Below, in pieces: positions 33,880 to 42,996 of a DNA stretch of 64,000 nt (the first letter of the stretch is position 1; each line of letters opens with the position of its first letter). The position numbers and the translations under genes are program-made. Source of the DNA: CAZELM01 sp964512995 (GTDB lineage: Bacteria > CSSED10-310); the NCBI GenBank assembly GCA_964512995.1, contig CAZELM010000026.1, positions 1-64,000 of the forward strand. The letters run 5' to 3'. The notes below the pieces were generated by a model, which saw only the letters and a program-made list of their open reading frames with translations, did not search any database and was not told the origin of the DNA.

Positions 33880-35535
33880 TTAAATATAACCCAGCGCTTT
33901 AAGTTCTTTTATGATTTCTTCGTCTGAATCGTTTGTTTGGAGGGGGTGGTCGATATCCCGTTTGCCATACGTGTCAATCCAGATTGGTGGGTGGATGCGG
34001 TGGTGATCAGGGGTGAACAGATCCATCAACCATTTTCCATCGAAATCTTTGGCGATCGGTAATCCCAGAGAGTAGAGAACGGTTGGTGTGATATCAAAAA
34101 CATGAGCACTATCAATAGGATGATTTGGGTTGATACCCGGCCCCCATGCAGCGAGGATGCCAGGGGGGGCATTCGTGTGTATTCCTTGTGGAAGTGATTT
34201 TGATTTCAGGAACGTACGAAGGGATTTCGTTCCTGATGGAAAAACGACCGAATCATCAAGCGACACGTCCGGATTAAGAATTCCCGTCCAGTCCGCCTCC
34301 GGATCAGACAGCCGATCCGGCAGGAATAAGGGTATTCCGGTTGTTGTTTCAAGTGCTGAGAGAGATTCGGCTACCTGTCGCTCGGTTTGAGTCTTTTGTT
34401 CAGGTGGGATAAGTCCATTGGGTTCTCGATTCATGAGATTCATATTTATGAGGATCGCCCAGTCGTATGGAAGTTCCTGGACAGTATATGCGGTAGTCTG
34501 ATCCCAGCGGGTCTGATTGGCATCGTTTTTTTTCAAAACGCCGATTTCCTGGAGTATCAGATCGAAATCGATATCCCGGACATCAAATGGTTCCGGAATA
34601 TCATCCCGGGCATCCATTCCATGATCTGACATAACGAAAAGAACAGTATTTCTTTCCTTCATAAAATACTGGATGATCTGATCAAAATACCGATACCATC
34701 CGAAAATCGCTTCGGCTTCTGCTGTTTTCTCTGGGCTGGTATCGAGTTGATGGTGAGCGCCCCACAGAAAATGCTCCACACGATCGATGCTTTTAAAATA
34801 AATCATGAAAAGATCCGGATGATTCTTTTCATACAGATATTTCCCCGCTTCCCATACGGATGTATCATCGAACATCTTCGTTTTTACCTGATTCTGACCG
34901 ATTAGCATGCCGGCTGGCTGGGCTTCTCCGGGAGTGGTTCTGATCTCGGGAAGCTGCTTTTTACTAGGAGGTTTTGGAATGGAGTCCATGGTTGATTTAT
35001 CACGGAACAGGCTGATCTCGGCGAACATTGATGCGGGATAGGTTTGATATCCACCGGAATCGGGTTCCAGGCGAGGAGATAACATGATGCCGTTGACTTC
35101 TTCCGCAGGCCATGTAGCAAACCACTTGACACAGAGGACCGTTTTCCCGGCTTGTGATACGATGTTCCAGAGTGCTGGAACACGCCGGCTCGTTCCGGGG
35201 CTGGGCACTGTCTGATCGGTCCCAGGAATCCGCCGTGTGAAGGTTTGAATCCGATGTTTTGTGGGAGCGGTTCCGGTAGCGATGGATGTCCAGATGGATA
35301 TGGATTCCGTTGGCCGGATGGTATGGAGTTCGCCAAATGCGCCTTCGGTTTTCAATCGAGCGAACCCAGGAAGTTCTCCACGATCGAGCAGCAACTCAAT
35401 GATCTCCTGATCAGCGGCATCAATGCCCAGCAGCACGACATTGGGATCAGGGGTGGCGTTCCTGGTTTCGCTATAACAACTCCCCAGAAGTAGTATTACG
35501 GATAGGATGACACTATTTAAAAATCGATTCACCAC
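33880..35535 (-). CDS. Alkaline-phosphatase-superfamily phosphodiesterase, lipoprotein
   Basis: The 551-residue protein has a lipoprotein signal (SVILLLGSC, Cys about 20). The alkaline phosphatase / type I phosphodiesterase fold follows: metal-binding VVLLGIDAADQE, a nucleophile region RPTESISIWTSIATG, MLSPR, DLFMIYFKSIDRVEH and the metal motif VMSDHGMDARDD, ending with LKALGYI, an end common to sulfatase-like proteins in such bacteria. It is probably anchored in the envelope and acts on phosphate or phosphonate (di)esters; the substrate is unknown. The start is GTG (35535 or the next codon, 35532), close behind GGGAG. Divergent from hrcA. Confidence 0.85.
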   Translation of the reverse strand: MVNRFLNSVILSVILLLGSCYSETRNATPDPNVVLLGIDAADQEIIELLLDRGELPGFARLKTEGAFGELHTIRPTESISIWTSIATGTAPTKHRIQTFTRRIPGTDQTVPSPGTSRRVPALWNIVSQAGKTVLCVKWFATWPAEEVNGIMLSPRLEPDSGGYQTYPASMFAEISLFRDKSTMDSIPKPPSKKQLPEIRTTPGEAQPAGMLIGQNQVKTKMFDDTSVWEAGKYLYEKNHPDLFMIYFKSIDRVEHFLWGAHHQLDTSPEKTAEAEAIFGWYRYFDQIIQYFMKERNTVLFVMSDHGMDARDDIPEPFDVRDIDFDLILQEIGVLKKNDANQTRWDQTTAYTVQELPYDWAILINMNLMNREPNGLIPPEQKTQTERQVAESLSALETTTGIPLFLPDRLSDPEADWTGILNPDVSLDDSVVFPSGTKSLRTFLKSKSLPQGIHTNAPPGILAAWGPGINPNHPIDSAHVFDITPTVLYSLGLPIAKDFDGKWLMDLFTPDHHRIHPPIWIDTYGKRDIDHPLQTNDSDEEIIKELKALGYI

Positions 35536-35583
35536 GCTCCCATGATATCTGAAAAAAGCCGCTTTTCAATTTAATTATCGACA

Positions 35584-35613
35584 TTGACTTCAGGCATCAA
35601 AACCATGTATTTA
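35584..35613 (+). promoter_or_regulatory. Predicted promoter of the hrcA operon
   Basis: TTGACT (35584-35589), an 18-bp spacer and TATTTA (35608-35613). I looked for a CIRCE inverted repeat (TTAGCACTC-N9-GAGTGCTAA) here and before dnaK and found none. Confidence 0.45.
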
Positions 35614-35680
35614 TAACAATGTTTAGGAATTATCCAATTCATTCAGAAATAAGGATGGATTGGGAGAAATCGGGATATTC

Positions 35681-36784
35681 ATGAAAGCGAAATCATTTGA
35701 TCTTCCAAATCTCAATGAACGGGAACGCGTCGTTTTCCGAGCGATAATGGAAAACTATATTTTTGATGCAGAGCCTGTGGGATCGCGAAAAATTGCCAAG
35801 TTGTTCGATCTTAGTCCCGCTACAATACGGAATATCATGGCTGACCTGGAAGACTACGGGCTTCTCGAACAACCCCATATCTCTTCGGGAAGAATTCCAT
35901 CGGATGAAGGCTATCGATTTTATGTGGATAATCTGATCGGTATTTCTGATCCAAAAACAATTGCGATTGAGCATCGGCGCGAAATTCATGAGACATTGGA
36001 TGTACGGGCAGAGATCGAGAAGATCATGCTGCAGGTATCATCGCTTCTGTCTAAACTGACCAATTATGCCGGGTTGGTCGTCGCTCCGAAAATTATCAAC
36101 ATGACATTCCAGAGAATCCAGTTTATTCGACTTGGGGAATGCCGGATTCTATCCATTTTTGTAACGACATCTGGATTGCTAAACAATAAAATTGTCATTA
36201 CGGATCAGGATTATCAGCAGGAAACATTGGACCGGATAACACGATTGCTGAATGAACGTTTTGAAAACAAGACGCTATGTGAAATCAGAAGCGAGCTGGT
36301 GCAGATGCTGGAGGAAGATCAGCGGAACTATGACATTTTGCTGGATTCCGCAACCCATCTTGTGCAGCAAGCTCTGAACAAAGATGCTCTCGACAAGGAA
36401 AAACTTTATCTGGATGGCACGGTACGGATATTTGACTTGCCGGATTTCAACAACCTCGGAAAACTCCGCGAATTGTTTAAAGCATTCACTGAAAACTCCG
36501 CAATTGTCCGATTGCTGGATCGATGTCTGGCTACCGAGGGAGTTTCGGTGGCGATCGGTTCAGAAACGGATATCCCGGAAATCCGAGACATGAGTGTCGT
36601 GACGGCCAAATACAATATGAGTGAAACATTGGCGGGAGGTTTGGGTGTGATCGGACCCAAACGGATGCCATATCAGCAGGTTATCACACTGGTATCGTAT
36701 ATGGCATCGGTCCTCAGTCTGATGCTGCAAAGCCTGGATAGCCCAAAAAATTCCAATAGGGATTTTGATAAGGAGGTCATTTGA
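35681..36784 (+). CDS. hrcA: Heat-inducible transcription repressor HrcA
   Basis: The 367-residue protein has an N-terminal winged helix (NERERVVFRAIMENYI, EPVGSRKIAKLFDLSPATIRNIMADLEDYGLLEQPHISSGR split over two helices) and the HrcA body with the TNYAGLVVAPK segment and a GGLGVIGPKRMPYQQVI end. It represses chaperone genes by binding CIRCE and is titrated by GroEL. ATG at 35681 is taken as start; a TTG at 35660, closer to AAGGA, is an alternative giving 374 residues. First gene of hrcA-grpE-dnaK-prmA-rsmE. Confidence 0.95.
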   Translation: MKAKSFDLPNLNERERVVFRAIMENYIFDAEPVGSRKIAKLFDLSPATIRNIMADLEDYGLLEQPHISSGRIPSDEGYRFYVDNLIGISDPKTIAIEHRREIHETLDVRAEIEKIMLQVSSLLSKLTNYAGLVVAPKIINMTFQRIQFIRLGECRILSIFVTTSGLLNNKIVITDQDYQQETLDRITRLLNERFENKTLCEIRSELVQMLEEDQRNYDILLDSATHLVQQALNKDALDKEKLYLDGTVRIFDLPDFNNLGKLRELFKAFTENSAIVRLLDRCLATEGVSVAIGSETDIPEIRDMSVVTAKYNMSETLAGGLGVIGPKRMPYQQVITLVSYMASVLSLMLQSLDSPKNSNRDFDKEVI

Positions 36785-37977
36785 TATTTTCATTTTTACA
36801 TATGATTCCGTGTCCAGATGATTCAATCGGACTTTCAAATGGAAATTTGGAAGATGAACATCTTGTCAGCGAAGAGGATATCATTACAATTTCGGAAGAA
36901 GATCTGATCCATGGCGATGATTATATCACTTCCGCATTGGCTGATCTTGAAAAAGTCCGCTCAAAAGGGAAGCCCGCCAGACGAGCAGCAAAAATCCTGG
37001 ATCATCAACCGGATGAAGATTTTTCAGTTGAAGTGTCCATTGACGACTCTGAGGAGGATGTTCATCCGGCTTCAGCAGCCCAGCTTTACGCGTTACAGAC
37101 CGAGATTCAAAACCAGCAACGAATGATCCGAGAAATGGAAAAACTGCATCGATCTGAATTGAATCGATACGAACGCATGATCAGAGATATGAAAACTCAG
37201 ATGGAAGAACTCGATAAGAAATCACAGGACGCAGACAAAAAAGCCGACGAATTTAAGCAAAGCTGGATTCGAGTGTCAGCGGATTATCAGAATTTCCAGA
37301 AACGATCCAAATTGAAATTAACCGAGTTTATTGAAATCGAATATATGAACCTGTTGCGAGAGGTCCTTCCGATTATCGAAAATCTGAAACGCTCCCTGAC
37401 ATTCGAAGGCGAGCTGAACAGTGTGATGGAAGGCGTCAGGTTGATCTATAAGCAGTTTGAAGATCTGCTCATGAAATGGAATGTTAAAGAGATTCTGTCA
37501 TTGGGAGAGGTATTTAATCCAGTTTTACATGATGCAACATTTCGTGTGATATCCGATAGTCATCCGGAAAACACGATCCTTGAAGTGATATCGGCTGGCT
37601 ACTATTATAAAGACAAGGTTCTGCGACCTGCGAAGGTGATCGTGTCCTATAGACCCAAAAAAGAGGAAAAGGCAGCATCCCCGGATGCTGACTCTGTCAG
37701 TCGATCCGATGGGAGTATGACAGGGGAAGGGACGGCATCCGGAGAATCCGGTATCCGTGAAGATGTTGATACGGGAACCCGGAGTCCGGAGGAGCCGTTT
37801 CCGGAAAACTCACAGACTACTGATACCTCTTCTGTGGGCGATTCCGGCAAAACAGGAGATGGAATTGCTCCAGAAATAAACTATGGAAATATGAATGAAA
37901 ATCAGATAAGCTGTGACAATCAGGATGAAGATACAATAAAGTATTCCGATTCTGACGAATCCAATACTTCGACTTGA
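36781..37977 (+). CDS. grpE: Nucleotide exchange factor GrpE, unusually long
   Basis: The core at about residues 100-290 is typical GrpE: a long coiled coil ending RVSADYQNFQKRSKLK, then LLREVLPIIENLKRSL, MEGVRLIYKQFEDLL, FNPVLHDATF and GYYYKDKVLRPAKVIVS. GrpE drives ADP release from DnaK. At 398 residues it is about twice the usual length: about 100 acidic residues precede the coil and about 105 acidic, Ser/Gly/Thr-rich residues follow the core. The start is TTG at 36781 (AAGGAGG 4 nt before it), overlapping the hrcA stop; ATG at 36802 is the alternative. Confidence 0.93.
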   Translation: MIFSFLHMIPCPDDSIGLSNGNLEDEHLVSEEDIITISEEDLIHGDDYITSALADLEKVRSKGKPARRAAKILDHQPDEDFSVEVSIDDSEEDVHPASAAQLYALQTEIQNQQRMIREMEKLHRSELNRYERMIRDMKTQMEELDKKSQDADKKADEFKQSWIRVSADYQNFQKRSKLKLTEFIEIEYMNLLREVLPIIENLKRSLTFEGELNSVMEGVRLIYKQFEDLLMKWNVKEILSLGEVFNPVLHDATFRVISDSHPENTILEVISAGYYYKDKVLRPAKVIVSYRPKKEEKAASPDADSVSRSDGSMTGEGTASGESGIREDVDTGTRSPEEPFPENSQTTDTSSVGDSGKTGDGIAPEINYGNMNENQISCDNQDEDTIKYSDSDESNTST

Positions 37978-38029
37978 TTAATATATGGGTAATGTTCTGA
38001 ATAAATTCCTTTTTTAAGGAGGCCTGGGG

Positions 38030-39874
38030 ATGAGGCGAGTAATTGGGATTGATCTTGGTACCACAAATTCATGTGTGGCGGTTATGGAAGGCGCTGAGGC
38101 GATTGTTATTCCAAACTCAGAAGGCAGCCGAACGACACCATCCATTGTTGCGATTACGGATGACGAAGAACGGTTAGTGGGGCAGATAGCAAAACGGCAA
38201 GCTATCACAAACCCTGAAAATACAATATTCTCTGTAAAGAGATTAATTGGACGCCGATATCATTCACCGGAAGTCAAAAAGTTTTCATCCATCGCACCTT
38301 TTAAGATTGTTGAAGCACCGAATGGTGATGTGCGGGTAAAAATTCGCGGCAACGAATATACGCCTCAGGAAATATCGGCGATGATATTGCAGCGGATGAA
38401 GCAAACGGCGATCGATTATCTGGGTGAGCAGGTCACTGAAGCGGTCATCACCGTTCCCGCCTATTTTGATGATGATCAGCGAAAAGCCACCAAAGATGCC
38501 GGCCGGATCGCGGGGCTGGAGGTTCTGCGGTTGATTCCAGAGCCTACAGCCGCATCATTGGCATATGGTCTGGATGAACGAAAGAATCAAAAAATTGCGG
38601 TATACGATCTTGGCGGAGGCACGTTCGATATTTCGATTCTGGAAATGGGAGATGGTATTTTTGAGGTTATTTCAACAAGTGGAAATACATTTCTGGGTGG
38701 CGATGATTTTGACCGTACAATCATCAATTATCTGGCTGAAGAATTCATTTCCAAAGAGCGTATCGACCTTCGGGAAGATCGGATGGCATTGCAGCGGCTC
38801 AAAGAAGCTGCCGAAAAAGTCAAATGCGAACTTTCAGCACTGGAAACCGCCGATGTCAATCTCCCATTTATCACTGCCGATGAGTCTGGACCCAAACACC
38901 TGAACATCACCATGACGCGATCCAAACTGGAATCCCTGGTGGAATCTCTTGTGGATGAGACATTTCGCCCATGGGTTGAAAAAGCATTGAGTGATGCCAG
39001 TCTGACAGTCAGCGATATCGATAACATCCTGCTCGTTGGGGGGCAAACCCGGATGCCACTGGTTCGAAAGAAGGCAGAGGAGTTTTTCCGGAAACCACCT
39101 CACAGCGGCATCAATCCTGATGAGGTCGTTGCCATGGGCGCTGCGATTCAAGGCGGTGTCTTGACAGGAGAAGTGAAAGACATTCTGCTTCTGGACGTCA
39201 TCCCGATCTCACTCGGAATGGAAACTGTCGGAGGCGTCTTTACCAGAATCATTGAGCGGAACACGACAATCCCGACCAAGAAAACCCAGTTATGTTCTAC
39301 AACGGAAGACAATCAGTCTACGGTTGCCATCCATGTTCTGCAGGGGGAACGGGAACTGGCTTCTCATAATAAAAGTCTGACCCGGTTTGAACTCCGCGGA
39401 ATTCCAGCTCTCCCTCGGGGAGTGCCTCAGATCGAGGTCATGTTCAGTGTCGATGCCAATGGCATCCTTGGTGTTACAGCTCGTGACCTTGCGACCAAAA
39501 AGGAGCAGGCGGTTGTTATCGCAGCCTCCTCCGGATTAACCGATCGGGAAATCGAGGAAATCATCGTGGATGCTCGGAACCACGAAGAAGAAGACCGGAA
39601 ACGCAGAGAAGTCATCCAGGCCAGGAATTCTGCAGAGACATTGATTTACACAACAGAGAAGAGTCTGGCCAGATACGGAGATAAGGTGGATGATGATATC
39701 CGCGACCAAATCTACACCGCTCTGGCAAATACCAAAAAGGCATTGGAATTCCGGGAAGTCGATAAAATCGTCGAAGCCGTGCGGACATTGCGCCAGATCT
39801 CCACAAAATTATCTCAGGTTGTCTACCAGAGTGGTATTGGTGAAGAGTCTTCTGTGGAGGGATTGGGTGCCTGA
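38030..39874 (+). CDS. dnaK: Chaperone DnaK (Hsp70)
   Basis: The 614-residue protein begins with IGIDLGTTNSCVAVMEG and has the ATPase signatures VYDLGGGTFDISIL and ILLVGGQTRMPLVR, the linker region KDILLLDVIPISLG and a substrate-binding domain (IPTKKTQLCSTTEDNQSTV, FDL-like FELRGIPALPRG). AAGGAGG lies 7 nt before the ATG. The C-terminus is short and lacks the acidic EEVD/EEK-like tail. It works with GrpE upstream; the usual next gene, dnaJ, is absent. Confidence 0.97.
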   Translation: MRRVIGIDLGTTNSCVAVMEGAEAIVIPNSEGSRTTPSIVAITDDEERLVGQIAKRQAITNPENTIFSVKRLIGRRYHSPEVKKFSSIAPFKIVEAPNGDVRVKIRGNEYTPQEISAMILQRMKQTAIDYLGEQVTEAVITVPAYFDDDQRKATKDAGRIAGLEVLRLIPEPTAASLAYGLDERKNQKIAVYDLGGGTFDISILEMGDGIFEVISTSGNTFLGGDDFDRTIINYLAEEFISKERIDLREDRMALQRLKEAAEKVKCELSALETADVNLPFITADESGPKHLNITMTRSKLESLVESLVDETFRPWVEKALSDASLTVSDIDNILLVGGQTRMPLVRKKAEEFFRKPPHSGINPDEVVAMGAAIQGGVLTGEVKDILLLDVIPISLGMETVGGVFTRIIERNTTIPTKKTQLCSTTEDNQSTVAIHVLQGERELASHNKSLTRFELRGIPALPRGVPQIEVMFSVDANGILGVTARDLATKKEQAVVIAASSGLTDREIEEIIVDARNHEEEDRKRREVIQARNSAETLIYTTEKSLARYGDKVDDDIRDQIYTALANTKKALEFREVDKIVEAVRTLRQISTKLSQVVYQSGIGEESSVEGLGA

Positions 39875-40742
39875 TCGGAACGAATCCGAAGTATCCAGAC
39901 CAGACAAAACATGGTGGTTCGTCGATATCGCATACCCTATCTGTGCTTTTGAGCTTGTCGTGTCCTGTTGCTGGGAGTCTGAGTGTATCGGAGTCGAAGA
40001 GATTTCGCCCCAGCAATTGCGAGCCTATTATCACACATCCAGTGAAGCTCAATACTGTATGGATGCAATTCATTCGCTGGCCTCTCACAATGGATGGACG
40101 ATTCAGACTTCCATCGATACGATTTCTGATCTGGGATGGAGTACGCGGTGGCATCAGCATTTTCGCCAAATCACGATCGGAACTCGGTTTCTCGTTCATC
40201 CACCCTGGGATCAGCCGGATAATCATCAGCGCATCAATATTGTGATCTATCCGGGTCAGGCATTTGGCACGGGATACCATGAGTCGACCGCTCTGTGTCT
40301 CGAATTGCTCGAAACGATCTCCTGTTCACAAATGCAGATTCTCGACGCAGGCTGTGGTTCGGGAGTTCTTGGAATCGCAGCCTTGAAATCCGGCGGCAGG
40401 CGGCTTATCGGAATTGATATTGATCCGGTCGCAGTAAGGGAAGCTTCCATCAATGCAATTAATAATGGAGTGAATCGTCATGCCGCCTGGATTGCTGGCG
40501 ATCTGAGCATCCTGAGCCGTGGAAGATTTGATCTCATTTTTGCCAACATCGATCGGCCAACTCTGGAGCAAGCCGCGGCATATCTGTTCGGTCTGCTCAA
40601 CCCAAACGGTCAATGCATCCTCTCCGGATTTCTGCATACCGATCAGGAATCCATTAACAAGTGTGTCATCTCCAGTCATTCCCGGGTTGTTCGATCGGTC
40701 AAAAAAGGAGAATGGGGCGCATCACTCGTTCAACGCCAGTAG
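39867..40742 (+). CDS. prmA: Ribosomal protein L11 methyltransferase PrmA
   Basis: The 291-residue protein has an N-terminal substrate-recognition domain and a Rossmann methyltransferase domain with GTGYHESTALCLELLE, motif I DAGCGSGVLGIAALKSGG and GIDIDPVAVREA. It trimethylates ribosomal protein L11 using S-adenosylmethionine. The usual catalytic-region NILA is here NIDRPTL. The start GTG at 39867 is preceded by GGAGGG at 5 nt and overlaps the dnaK stop by 8 bp, so translation is coupled to dnaK. Confidence 0.9.
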   Translation: MPDRNESEVSRPDKTWWFVDIAYPICAFELVVSCCWESECIGVEEISPQQLRAYYHTSSEAQYCMDAIHSLASHNGWTIQTSIDTISDLGWSTRWHQHFRQITIGTRFLVHPPWDQPDNHQRINIVIYPGQAFGTGYHESTALCLELLETISCSQMQILDAGCGSGVLGIAALKSGGRRLIGIDIDPVAVREASINAINNGVNRHAAWIAGDLSILSRGRFDLIFANIDRPTLEQAAAYLFGLLNPNGQCILSGFLHTDQESINKCVISSHSRVVRSVKKGEWGASLVQRQ

Positions 40743-40799
40743 CTGTGCATGGGTGCAAATCGGTTACGTGTCATGAATATCCAGAGCATCGGTCCTTAG

Positions 40800-41537
40800 A
40801 TGACATCAGAATTTTTTTTCACAACGGATCTTGATGATCAGGCTGGTACTGTTGATCTGGGAGCGGAAGAGACGCACCATCTCAGACGGGTGCTCCGTAA
40901 ACAGTCCGGGGATCTGATTTTTGTATTCAATGGCAAGGGGACCATCGCCGAATCCCAAATTCTCATGTACCGCGGGGATAAGGCTCAGATCAAAATCATT
41001 CGATTTCACCATCATTCTCCGGCTATCCCGGAGCTTAACCTGGTGATCGGCGTTCCAAAGCGGGAAGAATCGTTCGATCTTATCCTGCGAAGTGCGACAG
41101 AACTCGGAATCCGTAATATTTATCCGGTTATGACCCATCGATCAAGACGCCAGGTCACGGGAGACAACCGGACGAAACGATGGCAGAAAATCATCCTGAA
41201 TGCATGCAAACAATGTCATCAACCGTGGCTTCCAACTCTGATGCCTCCAGTGGCATTACAGGACCTGTTTGAGCAATTCAGCACTGAATCGTGCTATTTA
41301 ATCGTGGGAGTTGAGCCACAGGTTTTGACGGGCCGGAAACCAGTGGATCTCCCGGCCATTCTCCAGCGGTCTGTCTGCTGGATTGTTGGCCCGGAGGGTG
41401 GCTGGAGTGAAACGGAGCAAGAAATTCTGAAAAGATATACGAACTTCGAAATGTCCTTGGGTTCTCTGATTCTGACGGTACCCATTGCTGTAATAGCGGG
41501 ATTGACGATCATTAAGCATCACCTAAACCTGATTTGA
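40800..41537 (+). CDS. rsmE: 16S rRNA m3U1498 methyltransferase RsmE (altered C-terminal motif)
   Basis: The 245-residue protein follows RsmE: an N-terminal PUA-like part (EETHHLRRVLRKQSGD, FNGKG), then the SPOUT domain with PKREESFDLILRSATELGI, the KRWQKIILNACKQC stretch and the WIVGPEGGWSETE loop. The last knot motif, normally LGxRILRxETA, reads LGSLILTVPIAV here, so the Arg and Glu-Thr are missing. S-adenosylmethionine binding may be affected. No good ribosome-binding site is seen before the ATG. It follows prmA, as in many genomes. Confidence 0.88.
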   Translation: MTSEFFFTTDLDDQAGTVDLGAEETHHLRRVLRKQSGDLIFVFNGKGTIAESQILMYRGDKAQIKIIRFHHHSPAIPELNLVIGVPKREESFDLILRSATELGIRNIYPVMTHRSRRQVTGDNRTKRWQKIILNACKQCHQPWLPTLMPPVALQDLFEQFSTESCYLIVGVEPQVLTGRKPVDLPAILQRSVCWIVGPEGGWSETEQEILKRYTNFEMSLGSLILTVPIAVIAGLTIIKHHLNLI

Positions 41538-41731
41538 TCGTCTCCATAAAAAATGTTTAAAAAATAACGTATGTTGGGGAGAGACCATCGGAATCCACCC
41601 GTTCTGCTGTCAGAACGTGTTCCGTTGTCTTCCATGTGGGGGTGGGGATTTCACGGTGTCCACTGAGATGCCCCCTTTCGTGGAACACCACTTTTTTTAT
41701 CGCTCGGAAATAATGGACATCTCCTTTGTTA

Positions 41732-42718
41732 CTACACCAGAGACTGCACGGTGATTCGGCCGGTTCCGATCTGTTGACCAGCGGAAATGGAGCCTCGTTG
41801 TGCCAGGATGATTGCTTCTTCGAGTGAGGCTCCAGAACCCAAACTGACAGCCAGTGCTGCCGTAGCAACATCTCCGATACCGGTCTGATCAACGAGCTGA
41901 ATGGGAATGTCATTCTGTTTGAAAACGTCCTGATTTTCCCGGAAGAGAGCGATCGTCTGGCTGGCACTATCATACAATGTCAGATTTGACAGCCCGAGGT
42001 AATCCCGGATGGATTGTCCAACCAATTCAATGCCAGAATAATCCTGCCTTTTTTTCAGATGGAGGAAGTGTTGTGCTTTTTTATAGTTGACGATCAAATG
42101 GTCAACCCAAGAAAACTTTTCCAGTTCCGATGTCCGGCATTGGGCAATGGTGAGCAAACGGCGGCGTTGGCTCAATTCTTTTATAAATCGGATAAACGAT
42201 TCCGACTGAAAAACGCCTTTCCCATGGTCCGCGATCACAATACTATTGATTTCATCGGAATAAGTGGAGATGTAATGCCTCAATGAAGCTTGTTCTTCAT
42301 CGGTCAAGGGAGTATCGGCTTCATAGTCAAATCGACTGAGAATCTGACTGTGTTCCAGAGACATGATTCGAACTTTTTGGGTAGTGGGCCGGGCAGAGGA
42401 GGGGAAGATTCCGCCTGCGGGGATCCCGGTCTGAACAATCTGGTTTCGAAGATGATGGGCTGCATCGTCATACCCGACTATCCCGGTCAGATAAGTGGAA
42501 GCTTGCAGGTTACATAAATGAAATGCAATATTTGCAGCACCTCCAAGACGATACTCCTCTCGATCAACACGGATCACGGGAACTGGGGCTTCGGATGATA
42601 GTCGGATACCTACTCCCCAAATGTATTTATCGACCATGAGATCTCCCAATACCATGAAACGGGCTTTATTAAAATTTTTGGTGATGTCGTTAAATCGTTC
42701 ATGGGAAATTCCATTCAA
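41732..42718 (-). CDS. D-glycero-beta-D-manno-heptose-7-phosphate kinase family (RfaE/HldE domain I)
   Basis: The 328-residue protein is a PfkB-type sugar kinase of the RfaE domain I group: VLGDLMVDKYIWG, RLSSEAPVPVIRV, RLGGAANIAFHLCNL, a TTQKVRIMSLEHSQILSRFD stretch and ADHGKGVF. Near the end the catalytic/anion-hole motif reads DQTGIGDVATAALA (usually DTTGAGDTF). It phosphorylates heptose-7-phosphate in ADP-heptose synthesis for LPS. The cytidylyl/adenylyltransferase half (domain II) is not fused and not nearby. Monocistronic, divergent from PBP1A. Confidence 0.88.
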   Translation of the reverse strand: MNGISHERFNDITKNFNKARFMVLGDLMVDKYIWGVGIRLSSEAPVPVIRVDREEYRLGGAANIAFHLCNLQASTYLTGIVGYDDAAHHLRNQIVQTGIPAGGIFPSSARPTTQKVRIMSLEHSQILSRFDYEADTPLTDEEQASLRHYISTYSDEINSIVIADHGKGVFQSESFIRFIKELSQRRRLLTIAQCRTSELEKFSWVDHLIVNYKKAQHFLHLKKRQDYSGIELVGQSIRDYLGLSNLTLYDSASQTIALFRENQDVFKQNDIPIQLVDQTGIGDVATAALAVSLGSGASLEEAIILAQRGSISAGQQIGTGRITVQSLV

Positions 42719-42900
42719 AATGGAGCCCTCCTTGCCTGTTCATATTCCTTCGCGGTTTTTTAGAAATAGGAACCATCTATAGTAACCTGCTTTCTTTCCG
42801 GCATACCGTTTTTCAGTTCCAGTCTGATCGTGTGTTTTGTTGTGGAAGAAGTATAGAGTATGCCCTTCTGACTTCAGATACAACTCAATGATCGGGCTGG

Positions 42901-42923
42901 TTCCTGGAAATGTGATCCAGGAA
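42901..42923. promoter_or_regulatory. 8-bp inverted repeat before the PBP1A promoter, candidate operator
   Basis: TTCCTGGA (42901-42908) and TCCAGGAA (42916-42923) are perfect inverse copies with a 7-bp spacer, ending 6 bp before the -35 hexamer of the PBP1A promoter. It could bind a dimeric regulator. No U-tract follows, so a terminator is unlikely. Confidence 0.4.
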
Positions 42924-42928
42924 AACTT

Positions 42929-42958
42929 TTGACGAAGATCTGATAATATTCATATACT
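42929..42958 (+). promoter_or_regulatory. Predicted promoter of the PBP1A gene
   Basis: TTGACG (42929-42934), an 18-bp spacer and TATACT (42953-42958), 38 bp before the start codon. Nothing else is seen in 42719-42996. Confidence 0.6.
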
Positions 42959-42996
42959 CTGCCTGTTGTCTGATCGAAATCGATTAGGAGTGTGAC

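Noticed and set aside
33031..33927. Long frames open on both strands over the 21-bp minisatellite (heptapeptide repeats such as DHLYDDS, GVIVRVI)
   Set aside because: The 21-bp period contains no stop in several frames, so openness is automatic; there is no ribosome-binding site and the frames run through the N gap.
35536..35680. CIRCE operator before hrcA
   Set aside because: No TTAGCACTC / GAGTGCTAA arms are present by eye in this region.
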